Source of the DNA: Pegea sp. RAD2-039 | Lineage: Eukaryota > Chordata > Thaliacea > Salpida > Salpidae | DNA length: 64,000 bases | Assembly: GCA_034620365.1 (NCBI GenBank) | Contig: JAQGEQ010000314.1 | Location: 62,001 to 126,000, forward strand | Reading direction: 5' to 3' | Shown here: one piece after another, positions 24,947 through 38,000 of the stretch | How the letters are laid out: every line of letters starts with the position of its first letter | Numbering within the stretch: position 1 is the first letter of the stretch | Position numbers and translations under genes: made by a program | The notes under the pieces: model-generated | Databases searched by the model: none | Seen by the model: only the letters and a program-made list of their open reading frames with translations | Told to the model about the DNA's origin: nothing

Positions 24947-27179
24947 ATGGTAAACTCAACAGTTGTTTATACAACAAGTAATTCTACTGAGTCAACCAAT
25001 GAGGTTTGTAAATGAAATATTAGTTGATTATATTTCTAAATTATTTATTTTTTAGGTGAATTTAGTTTTTTGCATTTGTTTGATTACAGTTGGAAGTATA
25101 ACAGTTTTAGAGAATTTATTTGTTTTTGTAAACTGTATTATCCTGCTGAGAAAAAGGAAGATTATTCATAACTTCTTATGTGGTTATTACTTATTCATTA
25201 ATCTTACAGTCGCTGATTTTTTGGTGAGAATCTTAATAAAACTTAATCTGAGAAAGACTCCCTTATTTCAAATTCTTTATTTCATCTTAGGTTGGTTTGG
25301 CTTCCTTAGTTGAATCTGCATTTCGTCTCTCGCCTCTAAATTTGCAAACTGATAATTGCCTGTTTCGGGTCTGTTTGATTATTACACCGGTGATAGCTTC
25401 TTTCATCACCATGACAACAGTTAGTGTTGATCGATATTTTGCTATTATTAGTCCCTTTAAGTATGAAAAAAAGGTCACGAAAAATCGGGTAAAATTTTTG
25501 TTGTTATTTGATTTTAAATAATTTCAAAATTTTAGCGAATAGAAAAATAAATCGTATTTTTCTACAGACTTTTTTGTTTATTGGATTTATTTGGGTTTTT
25601 TCAATAACTTTGGGTTCAATCCCATATATGGACACGGATCACCTCCCAGAAGTCATCTCAACTTGTTCGTTTTTGATTGTAAAACCGGCTTATGTTGTCT
25701 TCACTTGCTTCGGATTGTTTCTCCCTGAGTTTGGACTTTCTTGTTATCTTTACATTCAAATATTTAGAGGTAACTACTACCTAGTACTAGAGGTTACTTT
25801 TAATTCAGTTTAAAAATTAAATAATTTTAGAAAATAAATTGATACTTTTATATATTTTTGAATAAAAATAAAATGATTTAAATAATTATCTAATATATTT
25901 ATTATTGAATAATAATTATCGTTTTTTTCAATTTGGTTTTTCTCCAAACATATTTTGAAAAATACTTTTTAATTTCTTATCAGTTACTAATAAATTTGTA
26001 ATTATTTATAGATAACTTTTATATTAAATAACAAATTATTGTTTTGACATAAAATGAATTTAAATTGAAATATTATTATTTAAAAAATTGGTTAAAAAAA
26101 GTTACTCAAACAATAATTTAAATAAAATTTATTTCATAAACTAAAAGATTATTTATAAATTGAGCAACATTTTAAATATTATTATAATAAATATTTACTT
26201 TAAACGATATTCAGAATTTTTAAATCTCAAATTTTACTTCAGTTTCAAGAAATCATCGAAACGAAATTATGACTCGAACTCAAGAGCGCCCTCGTACGGT
26301 GAGAAGATTTTCTGATTCACATCTAACAAATCATCAAATTATCACCACAAATCATTTAACTAACACCTCGAGCACCAGAAACCGATCATTTAGCGTCGAT
26401 TTGCCGCGCGATAAACATCACTTTGCGAGCACATTTGAAATACGTGAACGTCGAACATCGAAATCGGTTCGATATCTGCGTTTACGGAATCAACTATTTG
26501 AAACTGAAGCTGAAACTCGAATCAGTCAACAATCCATCACAATACTTCCTCACATTACAGTTAGTCAATGTAGTCACGTGATCAGCATGTTACGCATGAA
26601 TTAGTTTTTGCATGTTTCAAATAATTTTTTTTTAATAATATTATTTTTTTTAGTTTCGGAAACGACTGCAAGCTACTTTTGAAGATTTGAAGAAAAGGAA
26701 AGCTCTCAGGACAACTTCTATTATCTTATTCTTCTTCATCTCCATGTGGAGTCCTTTCCTAGTCTCATCAGTTATAGAGGTTTTACATTTTCTTGATTAT
26801 TTCATTTTAATTAAACAAATTAATTATCTAAGTTTTTATGCCAATTATTTCTAAAGTTTTTAATATTTTGTCAATTATATTTTCTTATATAAAAAGATAG
26901 CACCTTAAAAATGCCTCCTCAAAATTTTATTAATCGCTGATATTTGATATTTAGGTTTTTACCGGGAAATTAAATGAAGATTTTATTGGAAGTTATCTGA
27001 TGTTATTTGGTTTATCAAACTCCGCATTTAATCCAATTATATATACATACACTAATCAGTTGTTGAAGAGGCATATAAATAAATTGTTCAAATTTAATTT
27101 GTTTACAAAGAAAACTGAAGATTGTAAGAAGAAAAAAATGAATTTTTATGATCCAAGTACTAATTCACAATCAATTTAA
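24947..27179 (+). CDS. orphan class A (rhodopsin-family) GPCR
   Basis: Seven exons (24947-25003, 25056-25223, 25291-25488, 25568-25769, 26243-26559, 26654-26779, 26955-27179) join in frame into 430 residues. The extracellular N-terminus carries N-glycosylation sequons (NST, NSTES). TM1 has the Asn in ENLFVFVNC. TM2 has NLTVADFLVGLA. TM3 ends in VSVDRYFAIISPFKY (DRY box). TM4 and TM5 lie in exon 4 (GFIWVFSITLGS; CFGLFLPEFGLSCYLYI). ICL3 is long, basic and Ser/Thr-rich (about 120 residues, exon 5), followed by basic KKRKALRTT. TM6 is IILFFFISMWSPFLV and TM7 has NSAFNPIIYTYTNQLL (NPxxY). All hallmark residues are intact, so it should couple to G proteins. The ligand is not predictable; the TM2/TM3 style resembles the amine/adenosine side of the family. 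Confidence 0.9.
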
Positions 27180-28821
27180 TCTTTTACATTTCTTTTTTTG
27201 ATTTTATTTTCGACTATTTTTCATTTTCTACAATTTTTTGAAACTTTTTTAATAGAAATAAAATTATTCTCCTTAAAGTGTGGCAAATTTTGAAAAAAAA
27301 AATATTGACCCAAATAGTTTAAAACTTTAAATTTTTGTTATAAAATAAAACTAAAATTATAAAATTAGTTAAAATAAATATTTCAAATTATAATTGAAAT
27401 TATTTTTATCAAAATCAGAGAAATATTTTGTTCTGAAAACTTAGAAGATATCAAATAAAAAAGCTAGTAATTAGTTGAATTTAACTTTTTGGTTTATTGC
27501 ACATCATTTAAATACCTAAAAACTGATGAAATTTTCTATTTTATAAAATATATCTTTATTTAAATCAGTTTATTGTTTTTACTTTAAATGGATTTTTAAT
27601 AAACCAGAGCCTTTCGAAAACTTTTTAGAATTTTATGTTTCATGTTTACTATAAGAGATTTATGATTCATGTGCGGCCATGCATTATATAAAATATTAAA
27701 ATTTAAAATAAGTCTAAAATATGATCGACTTGAACGATGTACTTTAATAAGGCTTTTAATATTTATTTTTAACACTTATTTTATAAACCTAATTTTGTTG
27801 GCTATTAAATTTCACCATTAATTTTTTTAATAACTATAATTGTAACTTTTTCACCGTCATAAAACAAAATCGTTTATTTTTTGTTTTTTATTTTAGTTCA
27901 TATTTGTATTGTTTTAAATTACTAAGTCTTGCGCAATAAATCGTTTGAACATTTTAGACTTAAAGTACAAAGTCCGACTAACTTTCCATATATCAAATTT
28001 AATTCAATAAATTTAATTTCAAAAAGTTTTAAGTTTTAAAATACATTTAAATATATAATTTATAAATATATGATTTTTTTTTATATAAATTTTATTATTA
28101 TGCATTTTTTTTTATTAATAAAGATATCTTTATCCTTAGGATTTAAAAAAAGATTAATAAAAAAAAACTTCTATGATTGTTTAGTATATTTTTAAACTAT
28201 AAAAATATCTATAAATAAATTTCTTCTTTTGCTTAATCAAATAATCTATAATTTATTTTTATTAATTAATATTATTTATAATTCAAACACAGTTTATTCT
28301 TTTTTAGATAGATATTTAATAATGTTGTGTTTGTAGTTTCATAAAAATATAATTCTGGTTTTAGTTTGAAGTAGAACTTTGTTATGATTCTTTTTTTATC
28401 AGTTATATTGTATTCATTTATAATTTTGTTTACATTATATTTGTTTTTATTTTGATTTAATCTTTCTGTAGTATTCAAATGTTTATAAGTATGAATAAAA
28501 AGCTAAAAACCTTTTACTTCAAATATATTTTTTATTTTGTTTTATAATTAATAATATATATTTTACTTTGTAATAATTTATTGATTTTAGTAATATTTAC
28601 ATTTATTTTTTTTAAACAATTTATATTATAGTTCAATTTTGTTATAAATTAAATTAATTTTAGAATTATTATTTTATTATATTCTCTTTTCTAATATTTT
28701 TTATATACTTATCTTAAAAAAAAAACATTTTCAAAACAAACCATATTTTACTTTATATTAATTTCTGTTTATATTTCTTATTATATCAAAATTTAATTTT
28801 CAGAACTTAATATTATTAAAA
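27180..28821. other. AT-rich intergenic region
   Basis: About 1.6 kb, extremely AT-rich, with no recognisable gene. TTTAATTTTCAG at 28792-28803, 18 bases before the VLCAD start, is a good splice acceptor and implies a 5' untranslated exon or trans-spliced leader for that gene. Confidence 0.45.
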
Positions 28822-30747
28822 ATGTGGAAACAAACTGTTATTAAATCTTATAATAAGCATCTCAATGCTTTTGGAATGATGAAAAATTTGAAATTAGCAA
28901 CTTACGACCAACCAACAAGTAACAGAAAACTTTCAATGAGTTCAAAAAACTATTCCCAGTCTTTCATCATGAACATGTTCTTGGGTAAATGTGATCTTAC
29001 TCAAGTGCTCCCATTTCCAAAATCTCTCTCAGAAGATCAGTTAGAACTTGTGGAATCTCTTGTAGATCCTTTTACAAAATTCATGGAAGAAGTTAACGAT
29101 CCTGTAAAAAATGATCAGCTTGCAGAGATTGAACCTGAAACTTTACAAGGTTTAAAAGAAATGGGTGCTTTTGGGTTACAAGTACCAACTGATTTAGATG
29201 GATTAGGTCTCACAAACACTCAATACGCGCGTCTTGTTGAAATAGTAGGAGGAAATGATTTAGGGGTCGGAATCGCGTTAGGCGCTCATCAATCTATTGG
29301 ATTTAAAGGGATTTTACTGAGAGGGAACCCGGAGCAAAAGGCGAAGTATCTTCCTTGTTTAGCAACTGGTGAAAAATTCGCAGCTTTTTGTTTAACTGAA
29401 CCAGCGAGTGGGTCAGATGCAGCTTCAATTCAAACAAGAGCTGTTAAATGTGAAGATGGAAGATCATATGTGTTGAATGGAGGAAAGATTTGGATCAGTA
29501 ATGGAGGGATTGCCGACATCTTCACTGTTTTCGCAAAAACAAAAGTTACAAAAGAAGATGGTAGCGAAGTTGATAAAGTTTCCGCTTTTATAGTCGAGAG
29601 AGACTTCGGAGGAGTTACTAGCGGTCCACCTGAGCAAAAGATGGGGATCAAAGCTTCAAACACAGCTGAGGTCCATTTAGAAGATGTTAGGGTCCCAATT
29701 GAGAATATGATTGGCAACGAAGGAGATGGTTTCAAGATTGCTATGCATATTTTAAATAATGGTCGTTTTGGAATGGCTGCTGCTTTATCTGGTACGATGA
29801 AGTCGATGATACTGAAAGCAAGTGATCATGTCGCTAATAGATCTCAATTTGGATCTAAGCTCCATGAATTTGGTGGGATTAGAGAGAAGTTAGCAAAAAT
29901 GTCGATGCTTCATTTCGTAACTGAATCGATGGCTTATATTGTTTGTGGAAATATGGATGCTGGTCACGAAGATTTTCAACTTGAAGCTGCTGTCAGTAAA
30001 ATATTTGCTTCTGAGGCGGCTTGGACTGTCACTGATGAATGTTTACAGATATTAGGTGGTATGGGTTACATGAAGGATTGTGGCGTTGAACGTGTGATGA
30101 GAGATTTACGTATCTTCAGAATTTTTGAAGGAACAAATGATATTTTAAGGTTCTTTCTTGCTCTTACTGGCTTCCAACATAAAGGTAAAGAGCTAGCCCC
30201 ACTAGCAGCTGCTGCTAAAAATCCCCTTTCAAATCTACCAACTTTACTTTCCTTCAAAACTTCATCTTCTGCTAAACGTTTGAAGAATAAACTGGGAATT
30301 ACTGGAAGTTCAGAGTTAGTGAATCAAGCGCATGAATCAGTTAAACATTCTGCTTCCCTTGCTTCAGTTAAACATTCTGCTTCCCTTGCTTCAAAATCTA
30401 TCATTGATTTTGGGATTGTAGTTGAAGATTTAGCAATGAAACATGGAAAGAAATTTATTGGCATGCAAACACAACAAACTATCTTGGCAAATGCAGTTAT
30501 CGATTTATTTGCGATGGTTGCAGTCATCAGTAGAACCACAAACTCTCACGCGGAGCAAGTATCTAGTAGAGATCACGAGTCAGCTTTATGTAATCTTTGG
30601 TGTTCTGAGGCATCTAAAAGAGTTATGGATGCTGTTCAGCTTCTATCAGATCCTTCTCTAGCAAAGAAAGTTGATGAAATGGCGAAATTAGCCCAAAATT
30701 TAGTTGATAATCAAGTTATTCTTCCTGTCCACCCTCTTGGCTTTTAA
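28822..30747 (+). CDS. ACADVL: very long-chain acyl-CoA dehydrogenase, mitochondrial
   Basis: Catalyses the first FAD-dependent step of beta-oxidation of long-chain acyl-CoAs at the inner mitochondrial membrane. A single uninterrupted frame of 641 residues (human 655). The N-terminus is basic, with no early acid cluster, fitting a mitochondrial presequence. Diagnostic blocks: DPVKNDQLAEIEPETLQGLK, NTQYARLVEIVGGNDLGVGI, LGAHQSIGFKGILL, AFCLTEPASGSDAASI, KMGIKASNTAEV, MHILNNGRFGMAAALSGTMK and FRIFEGTNDILR (catalytic Glu in FEGTND). The C-terminal membrane-anchoring extension specific to VLCAD/ACAD9 is present and ends HPLGF, as in VLCAD. A recent in-frame 27-bp duplication lies in the linker (30338-30391). 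Lack of introns is odd beside its intron-rich neighbours. Confidence 0.95.
   Translation: MWKQTVIKSYNKHLNAFGMMKNLKLATYDQPTSNRKLSMSSKNYSQSFIMNMFLGKCDLTQVLPFPKSLSEDQLELVESLVDPFTKFMEEVNDPVKNDQLAEIEPETLQGLKEMGAFGLQVPTDLDGLGLTNTQYARLVEIVGGNDLGVGIALGAHQSIGFKGILLRGNPEQKAKYLPCLATGEKFAAFCLTEPASGSDAASIQTRAVKCEDGRSYVLNGGKIWISNGGIADIFTVFAKTKVTKEDGSEVDKVSAFIVERDFGGVTSGPPEQKMGIKASNTAEVHLEDVRVPIENMIGNEGDGFKIAMHILNNGRFGMAAALSGTMKSMILKASDHVANRSQFGSKLHEFGGIREKLAKMSMLHFVTESMAYIVCGNMDAGHEDFQLEAAVSKIFASEAAWTVTDECLQILGGMGYMKDCGVERVMRDLRIFRIFEGTNDILRFFLALTGFQHKGKELAPLAAAAKNPLSNLPTLLSFKTSSSAKRLKNKLGITGSSELVNQAHESVKHSASLASVKHSASLASKSIIDFGIVVEDLAMKHGKKFIGMQTQQTILANAVIDLFAMVAVISRTTNSHAEQVSSRDHESALCNLWCSEASKRVMDAVQLLSDPSLAKKVDEMAKLAQNLVDNQVILPVHPLGF
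30338..30391 (+). repeat. 27-bp in-frame tandem duplication within ACADVL
   Basis: Two identical 27-bp copies encode SVKHSASLA twice in succession. The site corresponds to the variable linker between the dehydrogenase core and the C-terminal domain, so it should be tolerated. Identity of the two copies implies it is recent. Confidence 0.95.
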
Positions 30748-33700
30748 TTTTTATCTGTTATTTATTTCAACCGGTAAACTTTTGTTTATTTCTCACTTCT
30801 TGGTGATTTATACTCAGTTTTAACAAATTTAATTCAGTTGGAAAGATATCTGTACAATATTCTTAATTCATTCTATTATTATTAGTATTTTCTACTTCAA
30901 AATGTTATTTGAAATCTTACTAAGTTATTTCGCGCACTTTTTTATCTTCAAATTTAGATGCTTTGAAAACAACTAAAAAAATTATAAGTTTTTGTTTTAT
31001 TTCTAAATTTTTAAACTAAATAGTTTTGATAAAAAGTATTATAATTTATTTGAAATAAAATATTTAAGTTTGTTGTTAACAAACAGAGCTAAATAAATCA
31101 CACAAGTAACTCTGATGAAATAACCTTTAAATCAATATTAGAAGCTTAGCGGATTTGATTCTGACTTTGACTTGTATAAGCTTCTCTAACAGCTCAATAA
31201 ACCTTTTTTACAAGTACTTAATTGATTCTTTAAAACCTGTAAAAAATCTACCGCTAGATGGCGCTGAGTAGTTATTAAATTTTTTAAATGAATAATATTT
31301 TTGATACTGAATTAAATGTAGCGTTACATTTTAACTAAAACTTTTTCTATCAAACAAAGGACTGAAACTAAAAGCAATTTTTTAAAATTGATTAATTGGT
31401 AAAAAACAACTTTAAAAACTTATGTGATTGGCTGTCGGCTATTTGTTCTAAAATTGAAATTATTAGTTAGATTATTTCCAAGACTTTGCCGAAATAATAA
31501 GAATATAGATTCACTTGTTGGCTACAAACTCAGTTTTGGGAAAATTAGATAACTCTCTAATTACTAGCTGATTGTGATAAACAAATTCGGTTAAAGTTTA
31601 ATTTGTAAATTATATTATCTCAAAAATAAACTCCTTTGTAATGTATCAATTTTATCAGATGAAAAAAAAACACTTTAAAATTTGTCTTTCAAATAATTTT
31701 TAAATATTTTTGGAATTTTTTAACCGATTTAAATTTTGTTTACCAAATTTTGAGTTGAATTATTTTGGTAGAGACACTAAAAAGATAAATGTTGCATGAT
31801 TTGGAAATTTGATATATAATTCAATTTTTTTATTCTTATCGGTAAATTTGTGAAAATATATCTTCTAACTTTTTTAAAAATATTTTTTCCATTTATTTTT
31901 TGAGATTCTTATCTAAGACTTCAATTTTATCATCATGTGACAAGCTTAAAAAATTTATAAGTTTTGCTTTTGAAACACTGTTAATACGACAAATTAATTT
32001 TTTAAAATTAATTAGATGAATAATTTTTAATTCGTATATTTCTATCTAATATAAAAGATTTTTAGCTTAGTATCTTATAGAAAAAAATCTAAAAAAATGA
32101 TAATTGATTAAATAGAATGTTGTTACAAATTTCTGTTGATATTACAAGAAATCTTAAGATTTTTTGTAAAATATTAGAAATAAAACAATTTATTTGACGA
32201 GTACTTTGCCTTGGGCTAATTATTAAGGTTTTTTGAAGACTTGAAACTGTAAATTTTGTTGTTCACCTTTACATCGTACAAAACTCGAAATAGTAACTTA
32301 AATAAAAATTTATTTTGCTACACTTAAACAATTTATTATATGATTGGACTAATCAAAAAAATCATTAAATTTATCACGAAAAAAGTATGAATGTCTGAAA
32401 ATTAATTTACGAAAACTGTAGGTTAGAAGTAAACATGAATAAAACTTATTTATATAATTTTCGAAGACTCAATTAAATCAGGTATTTTGTGGTTTTAGTT
32501 AAATAGGAAAGTTTCGAAAAGTTATTCTATAAACAGTTTAATTCATAATACTAGATACTAACAATTGATATTACAAGTTGTTGTTAGTTTTTTTCTTTTT
32601 AATTTTCAGTTAAGAGCAGATTATAGAGATAAGAATCAAAAATTACCTTTTTTGTTTGTTGTTGACAACTTAAAAGAATCAGATATTACCCAGAGGCAAT
32701 TCATGTTATTGATTGATTTTATTACATTAAAACTTACATAACTAGATAAAAAAAAAATAAAAATTTGATAAAATAAGTTTTTATGTAAACTAAAAATTAA
32801 CTTGCATCATTTTAAATATTATTTTATTATTTGATAATCAACATGTTAATAACATATTTTTAAAATTCGAAGCTTTTGCTAGAAATATAAATTTGCCTTT
32901 ATGGTTTTTATTGATATATATACAAACTTTTAATTAAATGTTTATGTACAACTGGATATTATAATCAATCGTTTTCTAGAGCAGACAGTTAGATTTCTCT
33001 GAAATTAATTTGTTGCCAGAATTTAACTCAAAAACAGACAAATAATTACATTTTTCATCTTTAATTAAAAAGTTATTATCGATTAAAAACTCAAAATACT
33101 TTTTATTATATCTAAACTTTTAATTACTATTAAAATGATTAAATTGTAAATATTAAAAACAAATTGACCTTAAAAATTTATTCAATTTTAATTTGAAGTA
33201 TTATAACTCAAAAATATATTTTTTAATTTTATTTTAAAACTAATGAATCATCAAAAGTTTTATGAAATTATAATTGGTTCTACAAAGTTTTGATTTTTAA
33301 TTTAATCATAAACAAAAAAATATTAATTTATTAACTTGTGCAACTTTTTACTATCAGCAATTATTGTTTTAAACTTATTTAGTTGTCAAATGGCCATTTA
33401 ATTACATCAATTTTATTATTTTTAGCATAAAATAGATTGAATTTTTGGTAAAATAGAATTTATCGCTATAAAATAAACTTCTTTATAAAAACTAACTCAA
33501 CTAAAATTTAATATTAAAAATTTTTTAATGAAAATTCTAATTAGTTATGTTGCTAGTTTCTTAGCTATAATCTTAAAATATTAAATTTATCTTTTTTATT
33601 TTTTACGAGTATATTTAAATAATAAATTAATTAGTTGGTAGTATATATCTTCTGCTATTTAGCTAAACACTTGGACATTTTTTAACTTGTTTTTTATTTG

Positions 33701-34239
33701 TGAAAAAACATAAGTTTAAATTGATTAAAAAACAATACTTTGTAAACTGAAAACTTCTGTCAGCACTTATACAATGATAAAAAATTACTTCAATATAAAA
33801 GATTAAGTTGAATTTAGGTGATTTTAAAAAGCTAAGTTTTATTTTTTAACTTGCATGAAAAATATTTTGAACAAAGACAAATTTAATTTACAGTAAATAC
33901 TAAAAAAAGTTTTTAAATATTTAAAAAGTTTTTTGTAAAGTGTAAATATTTTTTACAATAACCAGTTTTCATGTGACACAAAGTTATAAGATAGTAAAAT
34001 AAATTAACAACAACAATTGTAAAATAATCTTAAAGCATTTTAAATAAAGATCTTAATTATTTCTTTAAAAGTTTTTTTTAAGTGTCCGTCTTAATTAACC
34101 ACAAAAAAGTAATTTCTGGTTACAATAAAATGACATTAAATATAAAAAGTTGTAATTTTTTGCAGAAAAATAGATTTTGAACAAACTATAAGTGAATGAT
34201 GCTATAATTTATTTCAATTGTAAAAAAAAACATTTATTA
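30748..34239. other. AT-rich gene desert
   Basis: About 3.5 kb with no supported exon, RNA gene or repeat array on either strand. It consists of short A/T runs and random stops. Confidence 0.5.
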
Positions 34240-35014
34240 TTAATAAATTACCAATAACATTAACACCAAATTACATATAATTTATTATTGTATTTATATA
34301 TTACATAAAAACTTATTTAATCATAATTGTAAATGTTTATTTTCAGCTTAACAAATACAATTTATTTATTAGAAAATCTTGAAGTCTTGCATTAATTTTA
34401 ACAATAAAAACATTAAATGTAGTAATATTAGGCTGCAAACACCGTCTCTTGGGTTCTGTTCATAACCACAATTATTTTCCTTTTAATTCTTTCACACTGT
34501 TTAACACCTGTTTGTTTCTGCTTTTTGTTGTTACGTGTTTTGTTCGTAAACTTGATGCAGAAGAAAAAGTTTCGTTTAATAATCTGTTAGTTTGAATAAT
34601 TATCGGCGATTCTATTTAAAATCGTTAAAAATATTATGATCGCTTTTTAAGAACTTCTAAATCATTAGTGTCATAAATAAACGATTATATTGATAATTAG
34701 AAATTAAAAATGGAATCTGTTGTATGAAGAACTATCAAAAGATAAACGCAACATCAGCTACCCTTGTCTTCGCTTTAAAGATACTTGCAAGCGCGATATG
34801 AAATCTCTCAATACCAGCAACTGGGAAGATATTGCAGCGGATCGCTCCGAATAGCGCTCTCTACTCCGCAGACAAATGAAGAAGAAAAGACAAACTAACT
34901 TTGAAGAAGAAATTTTACAAACTTTTCTGGACTACACCAAGAATGGCCTAACAACTCAGTCTAAGCACTCAGCTATTATTATTATCAAATTATAAATCGA
35001 TAATTATGCTTAAG
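34240..35014 (+). mobile_element. LINE-A 3' copy, inverted relative to 613-1370
   Basis: Nearly identical, in reverse orientation, to 613-1370. It begins near CCAATAACATTAACACC and ends at TAATTATGCTTAAG. It carries the same coding tail, read in plus as RNISYPCLRFKDTCKRDM and so on, with the same TAG in place of Trp. It lacks the RT part of the left copy, so it is a shorter 5' truncation. The close identity implies that both derive recently from a master that already had the stop, or from each other. Confidence 0.85.
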
Positions 35015-38000
35015 TGGGAAATATATAGAAAATTTTAATAAAATTTAAATTATAGGAAAATATTTGTGTTATTTCAATTTTGCTTTATCTACAAACAATA
35101 TGCAAATTTTACAAAAATATTTGATAGAAATTTTAATTCGTAAATAAATTTATCAAATTGAAATTAACAATATAATTCAAAACTAAATTATAAAATATTT
35201 TTTGGAATTTATTTAAAAGTATTTATTTAAGAAATTTGTTTCTAATTTTGAAGATTTTATCATTTAAAACTGTTTCAAATATTCAGTTTGTTTAAAAACT
35301 TACTTTTTTTAGAAATTTCTAAATGAGAAAATATTTAAAACTTTTTATCATTTAGAAACAATTATTTGTAAATTTTTATTTTTTATAAATTAAAATCCTA
35401 AAAATCGTTAAAGAAATTGGATTATGAATCATTTAGGTAAATATTTTATTTTTGTCAAAATTTTTTGAATAGCCTTCATTCTTAAATTGAATTAATAATT
35501 TCATTTAAAAAGAATTATATTTTGATTAATTTAGATTGCAACACTGAAAAGTTAATTGATTAAATTCTTATTAGACAGTTGAAATTATAAGATTATCACT
35601 TATAAAAATTTGTTGTGAAGTTTTGTGAAAAACGTAAAAATGTATTAATACGGAAATAATATTTCAGAAGTTAACTTTTAATATATCCGTATTTCTTTTC
35701 TATTTAATAATGCAAAATAAGTTTGACTTCAAGGGTTTTTTCATTGACAAATATTTTCAATTTATTTATCTATAAATCGAAACACTAATGTTTCAAAAAC
35801 TTTTTTTTAAATCTTATTTTAGTAATCTTATAATAGTTAAAATTACTTCTAAGAATCTAAAATAAGATTTTTTATAAAATTTTATTCGAGTTTTTTAGTT
35901 TTGTTTCATAAAATTTGACTTTCAATGTAAGTTATGATAAAAAATCATGAGTTTTACAACTTTCAGATAATTTGAATGATTTATTTTTTACCTAACAAAC
36001 AGCCTTTCTCTTTTTGCAAATATAATCTTTGTTTATTTTTTTTTTGTTTTTTTGTACAAATTTTCAAATGAATAAAAAGAAAATCAAATAATAAACAAAC
36101 GATTTTAAAACCATAAAAGTACCTCATACTTTTGTATATATTTTCACATTAGTTTTGAAATATCTATTGTTTATATATATAGTTTGAATTAATTCATATT
36201 AACTAGTTGACAAGAACTCATTTAAACAGAACATAAATTTTCAACATAGCTTTAATACTATTAATAAAAAGTTCTTTTAGTATAAGAACTTTATCCAAAT
36301 CATTTTTAAATGAAATTTAAACAATAAATAAATGTAATTATCATTCTAATTTCTTAAGAACTCTTAAAAGGTTTTATATAATAAGTTTAAAAGCTTATAT
36401 TAGATCATTTAACTATGAGTAACACCACTTTAATTTAATGTTTACTTTTTATGAATTCGTGCTGCTTAAATCGTCAAATATTATAAACAAAACACTTTGT
36501 AGTCATTGAACAATTTATTTTCAGATTGTTTACTTGCTCATAACTCAAATATTAGAATCTCTGAGAGGAAAATTTTAGAAATTTTCCACTGACATTAAGT
36601 ATCATTTAACAAGTAGGAACATAAAACCAACCAAAAGATAAGTTAACCGCAGCAATTTAATGGTTGTCTGCAGAGACTCGATATTTTTGTTAGTTTATAA
36701 AACACTTTAATTAAAACATTTGTTTGAAATTGATCAAAATAAGATTCAAACCTAATTTTTGAAATCTGTAAAGTTTTTCTGTCAATAAATAATTCATTGT
36801 TTTCGAAAAGTTTAATTTGTAGCAAGTCATAGAGTTTTATCTGCTACTATTTAGCTATAAAAAGAATCTTACAAAAAAATTTAAAGCAATTCACAAATCA
36901 TGTAGCAATGATTTGATTTCAAATCATAAATTTAACTTTCAAAAACTCTTGTTTACTTTATAAAGAGTTGAGATTCTTGAAGTTTTATGATCTTAATGTA
37001 AAAAAAAATACATTTTTTAATGATAAAAATGACTCCAAGCCCTCTTAGAGCTTGGCTAGATAAAGAAATCAATTTTTGAATAGATTAAGTAAACAAAACG
37101 AAGAAATAAAAACCAGAATAGAAAGTTGGATTCTAAGATAAGCAAGAAATTGTTCAAGTTTATTAATAATTAAGCTTTCTTATCAGTAGATGTTGAACTG
37201 AATCTGTTATTCCATGCACAACTTATCTCTCTAAGAATGTTGTTTAGTTTTCAAGTTTGCTTAAAAATGTGAATCAAGTTTAAAAAACAGAATTTTATTG
37301 TTGAAAGTGAAAATCAAATGATGAAACTCTTTAAAAAATTAATCACTAAAATTTGACTCATTAAAATGATATGATAACGTTTAAAAGATCTAAATATGTT
37401 ACAAACTCATATAATTGCGTTTAATTTTAGAGTTTGTCATTGTTATTCAGTTTTTAAATAATTTTCTGACTATTTATTAAGCGATAACCACTAAGAACAA
37501 AAGTTGTTATTGAAACCCGACTCAATTGAGTCTACAAGTAAAAGTGATTTATTTTGACAATAAATAGAAATACAATTTTATTATGTTCGATAGAAACTAG
37601 CCAGTCTACTAAACAACTTGTTATTCAACTAACCAGTTTTCAAACTTCTCTCTATTTCAATATAAGTTCCTCTATTTACTTAACAACGTTATGTTCACAG
37701 AGTTGCTTGAGTCAAGGTCAAACGGTTTAAATCAACAAATTATAACTAAAAAGATGAAAGTAAGACTTCAATTTTGAAACTAATCATTATTTTTTAAGTT
37801 AAATTTTACACAGAAATTTAATTCTATGTTTTTTCTATGATTTGTTTTGAAATAAATTTCTTCGAAAACGCTAAAGGGTTTATACTAGCTCGAAATGCAC
37901 CGAAGGAGTTGTTAAAGTTTGAAAAGAAACCTAAGTGCATTTGGTTTGTAGCGTAACCGCGAGTAGAACTTAATGAACAACATATGTTTATTTAAGTTAA

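Noticed and set aside
28272..28478. 68-codon minus-strand open frame in AT-rich DNA
   Set aside because: Asn/Lys/Ile/Tyr composition typical of chance translation of AT-rich sequence; no splice or family support.
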